From Ichthyophis bannanicus (taxonomy: Eukaryota > Chordata > Amphibia > Gymnophiona > Ichthyophiidae): a DNA stretch of 64,000 nt. Where the stretch lies: contig CM066040.1 of assembly GCA_033557465.1 (NCBI GenBank), forward strand, positions 327,812,297-327,876,296. Reading direction: 5' to 3'. The notes below the pieces were generated by a model. It did not search any database. It saw only the letters and a list, made by a program, of their open reading frames with translations, and was not told the DNA's origin. The position numbers and the translations under genes are program-made. Shown piece after piece: positions 32,904-41,679 of the stretch; position 1 is the stretch's first letter; the number at the start of each line of letters is the position of its first letter.

Positions 32904-33940
32904 TCCTTGCTCCCCTTCTCCTGCCGGCGGAGGTGGAGGAGGTCGTCTTAGCTTCGCGACGGCCTTCTACCCGCAAATGCTACGCCCTTAAATGGCGTCG
33001 CTTTGCAGTCTGGTGTACCCAACAGTCTCAGGATCCCTTCTCCTGCCCGGTGTCGGTGATCTTGCAGTACTTGCTGCACCTCTCTAATCTGGGACTTAAG
33101 TCCAACTCCGTCAAAGTTCACCTCAGTGCTCTTTCAGCACATCATGTGCCAGTGGACGGCAGACCTCTCTCCAATGACCCTCTCGTAGCGAGGTTTCTCC
33201 GAGGTCTCCTTCTACTTAAACCACCTCTGCGCCCGCCAGCGCCTGACTGGGACCTGAATGTGGTTTTGCAGCGGATCACCTGTCCGCCTTTTGAACCTAT
33301 GGCTACCTGTTCTCTACGTTTTCTGTCTTGGAAAACACTGTTCTTGATAGCCCTCACTTCCGCTAGGCGCGTAAGTGAATTGCAGGCCCTCGTGTCTGAT
33401 CCCCCTTACACTAGGTTCTACAAGAATAGGGTAGTCCTACGGACTCACCCAAAATTTCTGCCTAAAGTGGTCTCCCCTTTTCACATCAATCAGGAGGTGG
33501 TACTTCCAACCTTCTTTCCCAGACCACACTCCAGCCGAGCTGAAACGGTCCTCCATACCCTGGACTGTAGAAGGGCATTGAACTTCTACCTTGACCGTAC
33601 GCGGGAGCACCGTAAAGCTGCTCAGCTTTTTGTGTCTTTTGACCCCAATAAATTGGGGCTCCCGGTCTCCAAGCGTACTCTGTCCATCTGGGTTGCGGAC
33701 TGTATCTCTTGGGCTTATGGGGCAGCCGGACTCTCCTTAGAAAGTCGAGTCACGGCTCATTGCGTTCGGGCAAAGGCCACGTCAGTGGCTTACCTCCGCT
33801 CTGTTCCGCTGGCAGACATCTGCCGGGCCGCTACTTGGTCTTCGAGCCAGACTTTTGCGGTCCATTACTGTCTCGAGAGGGAGTCCCATAGGGACAGTGC
33901 TTTCGGACAGGCAGTCCTCCGTAATCTCTTTGAGGTCTGA
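31067..33940 (+). CDS. DIRS-A tyrosine recombinase frame
   Basis: The frame is 957 residues, but only the last about 350 (from about 32880) resemble the family. It would integrate the circular DNA intermediate. Conserved parts: VEEVVLASRRPSTRKCYALK (start of the core-binding domain), STSARRVSEL-type sequence with catalytic Arg 768, HxxR in AHCVRAK (His 898, Arg 901), the AATWSSSQTF Trp region and VHYCLE with nucleophile Tyr 934. The R-H-R-Y set is complete. The first about 600 codons run antiphase over the RT and are probably an open-frame coincidence of GC-rich DNA. The true start is unclear because no Met lies close upstream of 32880. Confidence 0.88.
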   Translation: MVQHHRRCLGASGRARGLPSPLPSGPSLLFSGRTFAPPSAQGVAPSGVSRSSAGTGGGTGAPPPERSRLLFKVFSDTKENRGPQTHPGLAQPQQVPCAGEVQNAYPWNPSALPPAGRLAMLLGSKGCLHAHPHPPKPPPIPKVCGGRKSLPVQSTALWPILRTASLHKMSRGRGGPSPASRPLCLSVPRRLAHQSSVRSGGHHRHVPHGDSAAALGLCHKLRKVHFAPLTGSRVHRRKAAHSSGTSVPTARQGSTAHGPSRPLSQPAPGLRQALPETARPYGFHCPCDPQCPPEHAVCSMVSPPAVATSHRRPGRPSACLRAAALVSPVVAPAAEPDIRNAFPVTSADPGADHRCIPPGLGSTLPRGTYSGPLDHVGVCSADQLPGAQGDPPRSQGLLPPDFPTVRPCPDGQSGCHVLREQAGRHGLLPPLPGGTEALLLGRQSRHSPQGSLSPGPRKLPCRQTQQGPPAARVASGSLGSSEALPQVGSPHGGSLCQSSQPATSSLLLSSATPPSGCGGRLSDLVVGEPSVRFPSHPAGLSDSFQGSPRQSLHDPGGPSLAQAAVVSTPAATGGGGPNPSGDTTGSPHSGSGVPSAPQPQVSQPYGLAAERVVLAPLLLPAEVEEVVLASRRPSTRKCYALKWRRFAVWCTQQSQDPFSCPVSVILQYLLHLSNLGLKSNSVKVHLSALSAHHVPVDGRPLSNDPLVARFLRGLLLLKPPLRPPAPDWDLNVVLQRITCPPFEPMATCSLRFLSWKTLFLIALTSARRVSELQALVSDPPYTRFYKNRVVLRTHPKFLPKVVSPFHINQEVVLPTFFPRPHSSRAETVLHTLDCRRALNFYLDRTREHRKAAQLFVSFDPNKLGLPVSKRTLSIWVADCISWAYGAAGLSLESRVTAHCVRAKATSVAYLRSVPLADICRAATWSSSQTFAVHYCLERESHRDSAFGQAVLRNLFEV

Positions 33941-34076
33941 GCAACTCCTACCCTCCATCCCGGATGTGGGCTACCGGTGGGTGATAATTCAGCGAAGATT
34001 CTGTCCTTCTGTGCTGCTGAGCTAGAGGGAGCTCATTTTTGTGCTTAGGGCCTCCGGTAGCCTTGAGCTTGGGAGT

Positions 34077-34175
34077 CCCATAAGTGAGGACTGACTTCCT
34101 GCTTGGTCCTGGAGAAAGCGTAGTTACTCACCTGTAACAGGTGTTCTCCAGGAGCAGCAGGAATCAGTCCTCACT
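34077..34175 (+). repeat. Internal complementary region of DIRS-A
   Basis: 34077-34116 is the reverse complement of the left end and 34114-34175 of the right end, sharing AAG (CTT reversed). DIRS elements are thought to use this region as a guide when closing the DNA circle. Confidence 0.92.
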
Positions 34176-34262
34176 ACCCTCCCTCCTCCCCTTGGAGTTG
34201 CAATCGTCTGCTTATGTTCTTTTTGCAAATTTTTATGCTGTCTTTTTTAGCTATGTCATCTG

Positions 34263-34449
34263 ACTGGCTAAGATGGCACCCTCGGGCGGGAAGACGACCG
34301 CGCATGCGCGCTGCAATTCCCAAAGGCTTTCTTTGAAAGCTGGGGAAAATTGCTCCGCGAGGGCTCCGTCGGCGCCGACGTCACCCATAAGTGAGGACTG
34401 ATTCCTGCTGCTCCTGGAGAACACCTGTTACAGGTGAGTAACTACGCTT
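34263..34449 (+). repeat. Right inverted terminal repeat of DIRS-A
   Basis: Reverse complement of 28679-28838 over 34263-34422, then a unique end with ACAGGTGAGTAACTACG, a strong 5' splice-donor match, and border CTT. Confidence 0.9.
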
Positions 34450-34624
34450 CCCCTTCCCAGATCATAAAGATGTCATCTATATACCTGCACCACATTTTGA
34501 CATTATTAGTAAAGGGATGTGGGTAAGATGTTTATGTTCAAATTCAGCCACATATAAATTGATGGCGTCTGGGGCCATGGAGGACCCCATTGCTATGCCC
34601 TGTATTTGCTTAAAAGAAATCTCC
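34450..34624 (-). pseudogene. Penelope-like RT, catalytic segment
   Basis: The minus strand reads KQIQGIAMGSSMAPDAINL, then WCRYIDDIFMIW with the catalytic YIDD at 34483-34472. These are the A-M-G-S and YxDD boxes of Penelope-like RTs. DIRS-A interrupts it at 34449; reading resumes at about 28675-28641 (DLVWFLEWIS). The LTR-like element cuts it at 34625 and it continues at 41680. Confidence 0.85.
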
Positions 34625-35123
34625 TGTCACGTGTTCCTATCCCCAGCCACGTGCTTAGGGGATTAGGGTTGCCATTTTTAATCCTCTTTAAACGGTTTGA
34701 AAACTATTTCCTTCAGGAGCAGTGCCCTCTGGGAGTTGTAGTTTACCTCTTAAAAAGGATAGTCGTGGAGACATCGAGTGAAGGCAAACATGACACAGTT
34801 TATTTCCCCAAAATATGCACAAATAAGGTTCAAACGCAAAGTATCTGGATATTTCCTCCAGGACAAAAAGTACAGAAAATATTTACATCCTTAAGCTGAG
34901 TAACTTCTCAAAGGCATTAAACAGACGTAGACGTTTCATCAATCAAAACAGGCAAACCAAAAGTACAGCTTCTTAGGTTCAGCAAAGTAAAGAATGTCTT
35001 TCTGCTTCCTTAGTGAGATAATATACAGTGCTGTGCAAGCTTGTCTTACTTAACCTGGTTCCTACCTTAGCAAGGTTAAGTTTTCTTGGTAGTGCTTTTT
35101 CCCAAAAGCATTTACTCAGGCTG

Positions 35124-35915
35124 CTACTCCTTAACCAAGGATTCTGTAGCCTCTGCACGACACAAAGAACAGTCCATTTGCAGTTCAGTAATCAAGGGGT
35201 CTGGTTCATTATACTCCACTTGCATTTCCTCCTGCTCTGGAATTATAATATCCTGCACTGAGCCCTCATGACCTGCCTCTGGTGGAATTCTTGCTGAGGA
35301 TTCCTGTAACTCCCTCCAGGACTTCTCTACCCGGTAAGGAATATGGAGAACTGTATTACTGGATATCTTTCTTTGGTTCTCTTGCCCCAGTTCCTCTCTG
35401 AGGTTTAACCACGGCTCTCTGTTGGAGGCTGGGTTCTTTTGCCTCCTGGTTTGAAACCTAGGCACCCACCTCTGAGTGTTGTGAACCTCTTGGTCAGGAA
35501 CAGAAGTTTGGAACCTGCCCTGCTCTCTCCGTCTGAGCAGTTCTTGCCTGGTTTCCCTTGTGCCAGACTCTTTCCAGGTCCTTCTTCTTTCCTCTGCTTG
35601 GAACTTTCTTTCTGGGAACTTCCAGCTCAATTTCCAGTCCTGCTCTGAGTCCGTCTCTGACTCTGCCTTCCTGGACTCTCTCCTTGAATGTTTGCTTGCC
35701 CTGCTCTTCCCTTCTGAGCAACCGTTTCCTCCTGAGCAGCTCTTCTCCCTTCTGCTTTTCCCTAAGCAGGGTTTATAAAGGTGCTTCCTGGGCAGTGTTT
35801 CTCTCTGCCTTAACAGGTGTTCATAATCATGCTCCAAGCCTGCTACTCCGTCAGCAGAGCTTGGGTGTGGCAGCCTAGCCTCAGAAACTCTAAGCTTGCT
35901 CTGAAGCCTGTGCAC
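35124..35915 (-). CDS. Unknown ORF inside LTR-like copy 1 (263 aa)
   Basis: I do not recognise it. It is highly charged (K, R, E, Q-rich) and has no obvious domain. Its C-terminus has MQVE, then C-x2-C-x-A-E (CSLCRAE). The ORF in copy 2 ends with the same arrangement (MQVE, CTYCTAE). The shared motifs in two diverged copies hint at past coding function, but chance from shared DNA ancestry is possible. It lies in what would be U3. Confidence 0.4.
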   Translation of the reverse strand: MHRLQSKLRVSEARLPHPSSADGVAGLEHDYEHLLRQRETLPRKHLYKPCLGKSRREKSCSGGNGCSEGKSRASKHSRRESRKAESETDSEQDWKLSWKFPERKFQAEERRRTWKESGTRETRQELLRRREQGRFQTSVPDQEVHNTQRWVPRFQTRRQKNPASNREPWLNLREELGQENQRKISSNTVLHIPYRVEKSWRELQESSARIPPEAGHEGSVQDIIIPEQEEMQVEYNEPDPLITELQMDCSLCRAEATESLVKE

Positions 35916-36557
35916 TGCTGGAATGTTTTTAAAAGGTACATTCCTATTCGTCTCTCCGGGCCAGTCCAGAACATGAGGGTAGTCAATCTTCCTCCTCTAG
36001 CAGCTGAGGACTGAAAAACTGATTCTTGTTGCCAAGGTTACCCAGCTCCCCCTTGGTGTCAGAAGCCAGTCTTTTTGTTCTCAGCAGCTGAGCTGGATGT
36101 GTGGATGACTAGCTCCCCACATAGGTCTAGAAGAGTTAATTCTTTTCTTGGTTTTCTCTGCTAGTGTCAGTAGTGGAAAGAAGACAAGAGTACAGCAGAA
36201 GCGTGGTGCTTTTTTTTGCCCTAGCAGGGTGAAACTGCACCTAAGTTTTCCTTTTCCTCTTTTTGATAAAGAGAGAGCAAGACACGTACACTGCTGTTTG
36301 TCAGCCGATGGTCGGCGCGGAGAATCGGGGCAGAGCCTGTCTCTTCTTTCTCCAGTAGCTGGGGGCATTGGAAACAACTCTGGGAGCCCCAGAGACTGTT
36401 TTCCGGTGTCCGTACTCGGTGTCTCCTGCAGCCATTAGCAACGGCATAGCCAGGACCGGAGGTGGCAGTGTTCCTTTGTGGCAGGTAATTCTTCAATTTT
36501 TCTTCTCCTCACCAGCCGGCAGGCGCTGCCGCGGGGTTACCTCCTTTAGCGGAGTTA

Positions 36558-38141
36558 GTGTTCCGGCGGTTTCGTTGCGAGCGTGAGATTCTGTGCGCGG
36601 AAGATTTTCTTTTTTTGGGGGGGCTTTTGTTAGCTAGCGCCGGGGTCCCCGTGGTTAGGCAGCAAGACCGCGGTATGGCAAACCAGAACGGGGCTGAAGG
36701 CGAGCAGTTGGGCAGTCTTCCCTCTCCGGGGGAAAGAGCGGGAACGGCGGCCATCTTGGAAGGGCCGTCCGTTTCTCCCGCGCTGCCACCCCTGTCAGGA
36801 AAGCGCAAGGCTAAGTCTCACAGGGGGCATTCGACGGCGGAGCAAGCACAGCCGAAGTTGGCTGGGGTTCCAGAGTCCTTGGACTCTTTGCTGTCAACGG
36901 AGTTTATTTTGGCACTTCATAATGCATATTTAATAAAAAAGTCTCAAGCTCCTTTCAGAACTCTGCCTGCCTCCGGGGGGGTCTCTCAGGTTGAGGACTC
37001 TGTGCTGTCAGATCCTGGTGAAGGGGTCTCCAGGGATAAGGTTAAGGATTCGAAGGTGGAACAGCCATCTCCTTTACCTGCGGAGGCACTAGGGCTGGAG
37101 GAAGGGGAGCTTCTTTCAGACCCCGGGTTTGAAACCTGGCCTCCAGACTTGGAAGATGGAGAGTTAGGTCCCGGGGATGATCCTAATATATGTAGGGTTT
37201 TGAGGAAGGAAGAGCTGACAGCTTTGATAGCGCAGTCTTTGTCAGCTCTTAATTTAGTGCCTCCTGTGGTGCAGCAAGAAGCTTTAGAGGATCCCTTGTT
37301 ACAGGGTTTCAAGACGGAACAAAAATGTTTTCCTCTTCACAGGGTGATTAAACAGATGATCGAATCTGAGTGGGAATGCCCGGAAGCTTCCTTGCGGGGA
37401 GCTCGAGCTATGGCGCGTTTGTATCCCGTACCCCAGGAAGAGAGAGAGTTCTTACGGATGCCTAAGGTGGATGCGCTGGTTTCCGCAGTCACCAAGAAGA
37501 CCACGATCCCAGTTGAGGGGGCTACAGCCCTTAAAGATATCCAAGATTGCAGATTAGAGGCGCTTTTAAAGCAAGCGTTTGATTCTAGTGCGCTAGCGCT
37601 TCAGGCTTCTGTGTGTGGGGCGTATGTGTCCAGAGCCTCTATCAGGTGGATTCAGATGGGTCCAGGGCAGGAGAGTGAGGCTACCCCTTCGGTGGAGGGA
37701 GCGAAGCTAGAGTCTGCGGCGTCTTATTTGGCAGATGCCTTTTATGATTTGGTTCGAATTTCAGCAAAATCAATGGCCTCCGTGATTGCCGCTCGGCGAT
37801 TTCTTTGGTTACGGAATTGGTCGGTGGATGCTTCATCCAAGGCACGCCTCATTAAACTTCCCTACAAGGGTAAGCTGCTCTTTGGAGAGGCTTTAGAGAA
37901 GATCGTGAAAGATTTAGGAGACTCCAAAGGGGGTCGCCTCCCCGAAGACCGTCCACGAGCTGCGAAGCAGAGTTCCTTCCAGAGAGGTCAGGGACGTGAG
38001 TTTCGCAGGTTTCGGGGAGCTCGCTTTACTCCTTATCAGCACGGTCGCTTTTTGGCGAGGGGACAGGCCTTTCGCGGTGCCCGAGGTTCCAGCAGGGGTT
38101 TCTTTGGCACTTCTCCTGCCTCAGCAAGAAAACCGCAATGA
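36558..38141 (+). CDS. DIRS-B gag-like ORF1 (527 aa frame)
   Basis: Open from 36558. The Met at 36675 (MANQNGAEGEQ) is a plausible alternative start, because the upstream 39 residues are not conserved. An acidic middle (LEEGELLSDPGFE, LEDGELGPGDD) is followed by a conserved helical region with FPLHRVIKQMIESEW, ARAMARLYPVP, VDALVSAVTKKTTIPVEGA and KLLFGEALEKIVKDLGDSKG. The RG/F-rich tail (about 475-520) resembles an RNA-binding tail. Unlike DIRS-A, C and E, no N-terminal cysteine cluster is visible. It overlaps the RT start by about 145 bp. Confidence 0.8.
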   Translation: MFRRFRCEREILCAEDFLFLGGLLLASAGVPVVRQQDRGMANQNGAEGEQLGSLPSPGERAGTAAILEGPSVSPALPPLSGKRKAKSHRGHSTAEQAQPKLAGVPESLDSLLSTEFILALHNAYLIKKSQAPFRTLPASGGVSQVEDSVLSDPGEGVSRDKVKDSKVEQPSPLPAEALGLEEGELLSDPGFETWPPDLEDGELGPGDDPNICRVLRKEELTALIAQSLSALNLVPPVVQQEALEDPLLQGFKTEQKCFPLHRVIKQMIESEWECPEASLRGARAMARLYPVPQEEREFLRMPKVDALVSAVTKKTTIPVEGATALKDIQDCRLEALLKQAFDSSALALQASVCGAYVSRASIRWIQMGPGQESEATPSVEGAKLESAASYLADAFYDLVRISAKSMASVIAARRFLWLRNWSVDASSKARLIKLPYKGKLLFGEALEKIVKDLGDSKGGRLPEDRPRAAKQSSFQRGQGREFRRFRGARFTPYQHGRFLARGQAFRGARGSSRGFFGTSPASARKPQ

Positions 38142-39860
38142 CGTGAGGCTGGCCCAGGGGGAGATTCCGGTGGGTGGACGTTTGCGGGATTTTGCCCCCG
38201 CTTGGGCCGCCATTACTACCGACCAGTGGGTTCTCCAGATTATCAGAGAGGGCTATGCTCTCGAGTTCGACCAGCCCTTGGCGGACGCCTTTGTTTTCTC
38301 TCCATGCGGTCCTCTCGCAAAGAGGAGGGCGGTCCACGACACGTTGCAGCGTTTGTTGCGGCTCCAAGCAGTGGTCCCGGTGCCTCCCGACCAATACGGC
38401 TTCGGTCGATACTCGATATATTTTGTGGTTCCCAAAAAGGAGGGTTCCTTCCGACCCATCTTGGATTTGAAACACGTAAATCGGTGTTTGCGCGTCCCTC
38501 ATTTCCGGATGGAGACGTTGAGATCGATTATCCGCTCCGTTTGTCCGGGAGAGGTGCTGTCCTCCATAGATTTGACGGAGGCCTATTTGCACATTCCTAT
38601 CAGGAAAGATCATCAGAGGTTTCTTCGTTTTGCAGTTCCCATGGGTCATTTTCAGTTCCAAGCCTTGCCCTTCGGTCTGGCGACGGCGCCACGCACCTTT
38701 ACCAAGGTGATGGTGGTGGCGGCAGCGGCGCTCCGCAAAGAAGACATTCAGGTACATCCTTACCTGGACGACTGGTTGATCCGAGCGGCGTCGCGAGAGG
38801 AGTCAGTCAGGGCTACAGCTCGGGTAGTGGAGTTCCTCGAAGATCTCGGTTGGGTTGTCAACCAGGCCAAAGGTCGGTTGGATCCAGTGAAACAGTTGAC
38901 TTATCTAGGGGCGTTCTTCGATACGGAAAGAGGAGTCGTCCTTCTGCCTCCGGAGAGGGTTCAGAAGATTTTGTCGCAGGTGTCGGCTTTTTTGCGAATA
39001 AAGGCTCCAACGGCTTGGAGGTACTTACAATTGCTGGGGTCGATGGCGGCGGCCTTAGATCTAGTTCCTTGGGCCCGAGTTCATATGTGGCTGCTGCAGC
39101 AGGCTCTGCTCTCGCGGTGGTCTCCTCAACATCATCCTCTTTCATGTCAGTTAGTATGTCCGGCACAGGTGCGCGTCAGTCTTCGCTGGTGGTTAGTGCC
39201 GAGGCATCTGCAAGCGGGGATTCCGCTAGATCTGCCCGAGTGGGTCTTGCTCACGACGGATGCCAGTCTGTCCGGTTGGGGAGCGCATTGTTTGTCTCAG
39301 ATAGCGCAAGGATCCTGAACGGCGGAAGAGAGTCTTTGGTCGATCAACCGGCTAGAGCTGCGCGCGGTGCGTCTAGCGCTCATGGAGTTTGCCAGCCTTC
39401 TCGAAGGCAGGCAGTGCGAGTTTTCTCCGACAACTTGGTGATGGTATCCTACATCAATCGCCAGGGCGGCACGGGCAGTGCCTTACTCTTGGAGGAGAGT
39501 CAGCGGTTATTCCAATGGGCGGAATTTCATCTCGAGGCGATCTCGGCGGCTCATGTGGCCGGAAAAGACAACATTCAGGCCGATTATCTCAGTCGACATG
39601 TGCTAGATCCCGGAGAGTGGGAACTCAATTCAGCCGTTTTTCATGAACTCACGATGCGATGGGGTCAACTGGTCATGGATCTTATGGCGACCCTAAGCAA
39701 TGCCAAGGCAGAGCGATTTTTCAGCAGACACAGGGAGCACATGTCGGAAGATCTCGACGGACTGGTTCAGCCCTGGCCGTTGGGACCTTTACGTGTTTCC
39801 TCCGTGGCCATTAGTGGGTCACGTCATTCAACGGATAGCGAGGCACGCGGGGCTGGTGCT
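37996..39860 (+). pseudogene. DIRS-B RT / RNase H, one stop and one frameshift
   Basis: The frame 37996-39318 (440 aa) carries VPVPPDQYGFGRYSIYFVVP, FRPILDLKHVNRCL, SSIDLTEAYLHIPI, ALPFGLATAPRTFTKVM, YLDDW at residues 256-260 and LTTDASLSGWGAH. A TGA at 39318 replaces an expected Trp codon (aligned with QGLW in DIRS-E). A frameshift near 39410 moves the rest (FSDNLVMVSYINRQGG...QADYLSR) into another frame, ending near 39860 where the recombinase frame begins. Only these two lesions break it, so the copy is young but not autonomous. Confidence 0.85.
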
Positions 39861-39865
39861 CCGGA

Positions 39866-41065
39866 TTGGCCCAGACGACCGTGGTACGCGGATCTGATGC
39901 GACTTCTGGTGGAGCCGCCGTGGAGGTTGCCCGCTCGGGTCGACTTGGTTCATCAAAGGCCTGTCCTGATGCCACAGGCAGATCGGTTCTTGCTTACGGC
40001 TTGGCTCTTGAAAGGGAGCGTTTGCGACGTAAGGGATATTCGGGGGCGGTCATAGCCACGATGTTACAGTCTAGAAGGCGTTCCACTTCGCTAGCGTACA
40101 TTCGGGTATGGTGCGTCTTTGAAGCGTGGTGTGGGGAACACGCGGTTCGGCCGGGGCGGGCGTCTCTCCCAGAGATACTTGCCTTTCTTCAGTGTGGGCT
40201 TGAGAAAGGGCTGGCTCTTAGCACCCTGAAAGTACAGTTAGCGGCTATGGCCGTTTATAGAGGATCGGTCCAAGGGTCGTCCCTCTCCACTCATCCCGAT
40301 GTTCTGCGTTTCCTTAGAGCGGCTAAACACCTTCGGCCGCCGGTTAGACCGGTCATACCCCCTTGGGACTTGAATTTGGTGTTGGAAGCCTTGACGGAGC
40401 CTCCCTTCGAGCCACGGACGTCAGGTAGTGTCCGGGAATTGTCTTGGAAAATGGCTTTTTTGGTGGTGTTATGTTCGGCGAGGAGAATTTCGGATTTACA
40501 GGCGCTGTCCTGTCGGCAGCCGTTCCTTCAATTTTCAGCGGAAAAAGTGGTCTTGCGGCCGGTGCCGTCTTTTCCGCCTAAGGTGGTGTCCGCCTTTCAC
40601 GTGAACCAGCCGGTCTCGCTTCCCACCTTCGCGGCGTCGGGGACGGGTCGGCTCGATCGGTCTCTAAGAAAGTTGGACATGGGTCGTGTCCTCCGCCGTT
40701 ACCTTAAGGAGACAGCGTCGTTTCGTAAATCGGTTAGGTTGTTCGTCCTGTTTGGGGGTCCGTCGAAGGGGAAGGCGGCCACCAAGGCCTCGATAGCTCG
40801 ATGGGTGAAGCATGCTATACGAGTGGCTTACGAATCAAAAGGCAAGTCGGTTCCGGTTGGGCTCCGTGCTCCTTCTACCAGGGGTCAGGCTACGTTGTGG
40901 GCTGAGTCGGCCTTGGTGCCGCCGGTGGATATTTGTCAAGCGGCGTCCTGGTCATCTCTTCACACTTTTACCTGTCACTATCGTTTGGATGTGCAGGCGC
41001 TGCAGGATGCGAGCGTGGGAGCTTCGACCATTGTTGCGGGGCTCACAGGTCCCTCCCGGGTTTAG
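39866..41065 (+). CDS. DIRS-B tyrosine recombinase (399 aa)
   Basis: A compact recombinase frame starting at 39866 and overlapping the end of the RT unit. A core-binding region (YSGAVIATMLQSRRRSTSLA) is followed by the catalytic domain: CSARRISDLQ (Arg 206/207), FHVNQPVSLPTF, and Tyr in CHYRLD (372). The HxxR box reads PSTR: the His expected from DIRS-C (HSTR) and DIRS-A (HCVR) is Pro at position 336. This probably weakens or kills catalysis although the frame is open. ASWSSLHTF keeps the Trp region. Confidence 0.85.
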   Translation: MAQTTVVRGSDATSGGAAVEVARSGRLGSSKACPDATGRSVLAYGLALERERLRRKGYSGAVIATMLQSRRRSTSLAYIRVWCVFEAWCGEHAVRPGRASLPEILAFLQCGLEKGLALSTLKVQLAAMAVYRGSVQGSSLSTHPDVLRFLRAAKHLRPPVRPVIPPWDLNLVLEALTEPPFEPRTSGSVRELSWKMAFLVVLCSARRISDLQALSCRQPFLQFSAEKVVLRPVPSFPPKVVSAFHVNQPVSLPTFAASGTGRLDRSLRKLDMGRVLRRYLKETASFRKSVRLFVLFGGPSKGKAATKASIARWVKHAIRVAYESKGKSVPVGLRAPSTRGQATLWAESALVPPVDICQAASWSSLHTFTCHYRLDVQALQDASVGASTIVAGLTGPSRV

Positions 41066-41081
41066 GTACTGCTTTGGTACA

Positions 41082-41184
41082 ACCCTCATGTTCTGGACTG
41101 GCCCGGAGAGACGAATAGGAAGGAGAAATTAGACCTTACCTGCTAATTGTCTTTCCTTGAGTTCTCTCCGGGCCAGTCCAGAAC
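41082..41184 (+). repeat. Internal complementary region of DIRS-B
   Basis: 41082-41121 is the reverse complement of the left end and 41122-41184 that of the right end, abutting without a gap. Confidence 0.9.
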
Positions 41185-41461
41185 CCACCCCATATATATT
41201 GCTATATTCTGTGAGCGGGCTGTGGTTCTTTTATTCGGTTTTCAGCCATTAGTGTATAAGTCAAAGAGCTCCTCTGTCTTGGAGGATTTGTAAAAAAAAA
41301 AAAAAAAAAGAAAAGGAACACTTGGCGACACGGTACTAAACCTTCTGCGCTACTCTTGTCAGTTTTTTTTTTTTACTCGACCAGTTCTTAGTGGTTAGTA
41401 TAGGTTGTTTTTGTTTTCTTCCGGTGTCAGTGATAGCATGCATTTCCTGCTTTGATACCAT

Positions 41462-41627
41462 AGACTGGCTTCTGACACCAAGGGGGAGCTGGGTAACCTT
41501 GGCAACAAGAATCAGTTTTTCAGTCCTCAGCTGCTAGAGGAGGAAGATTGACTACCCTCATGTTCTGGACTGGCCCGGAGAGAACTCAAGGAAAGACAAT
41601 TAGCAGGTAAGGTCTAATTTCTCCATC
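41462..41627 (+). repeat. Right inverted terminal repeat and end of DIRS-B
   Basis: Pairs with 35951-36072. The end holds AGCAGGTAAGGTC, a splice-donor-like sequence. An A-rich run at 41293-41310 lies between the internal complementary region and this repeat. Confidence 0.85.
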
Positions 41628-41679
41628 ACTGATTTTCTCTAACTCTGCAGGCTCACCAGTGCCTTCCTCATCACACTCC

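Larger units (their letters stand above)
28676..34449 (+). mobile_element. DIRS element A, complete and apparently intact
   Basis: Flanked by CTT on both sides (28676-28678 and 34447-34449). Inverted terminal repeats lie at 28679-28838 and 34263-34422; the right end extends about 25 bp further. The internal complementary region at 34077-34175 is exactly the reverse complement of right end + one CTT + left end, the predicted circle junction. Three long frames are uninterrupted. It is inserted in the RT of the Penelope-like element just after YIDDIFMIW. At about 5.8 kb the length is normal for the class. It is the only copy here with all parts open. Confidence 0.92.
35941..41627 (+). mobile_element. 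DIRS element B
   Basis: Borders are TTC (35941-35943) and ATC (41625-41627, one change). The inverted terminal repeats are 35951-36072 and 41462-41583. The internal complementary region is 41082-41184. gag and recombinase frames are open; the RT has one in-frame stop and one frameshift. It is inserted in LTR-like copy 1, which lies in the Penelope-like element, which lies in DIRS-D, so it is at nesting depth four. Confidence 0.9.
34625..41675 (-). mobile_element. Solo-LTR-like element, copy 1, split by DIRS-B
   Basis: It begins TGTCAC (34625) and ends ATCACA (41670-41675), flanked by CTCC on both sides (34621-34624 and 41676-41679). Minus DIRS-B it is about 1.36 kb. Copy 2 at 47852-49167 has the same ends, length and 4-bp flanks. 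On the minus strand AATAAA lies about 175 bp from the 3' end, as expected for R-U5. It sits in the Penelope-like RT between FCFRE and FKQIQGIAMG. A 4-bp duplication fits class I endogenous-retrovirus-like or Gypsy LTRs. No internal retroviral genes are present. Confidence 0.75.

Noticed and set aside
41293..41310. Poly(A) tail of a processed pseudogene
   Set aside because: The A run lies inside DIRS-B between the internal complementary region and the right terminal repeat; no gene precedes it.
34625..41675. Complete endogenous retrovirus between two LTRs
   Set aside because: The interior is DIRS-B, not gag-pol-env, and the two parts join into a single LTR-length unit when DIRS-B is removed.
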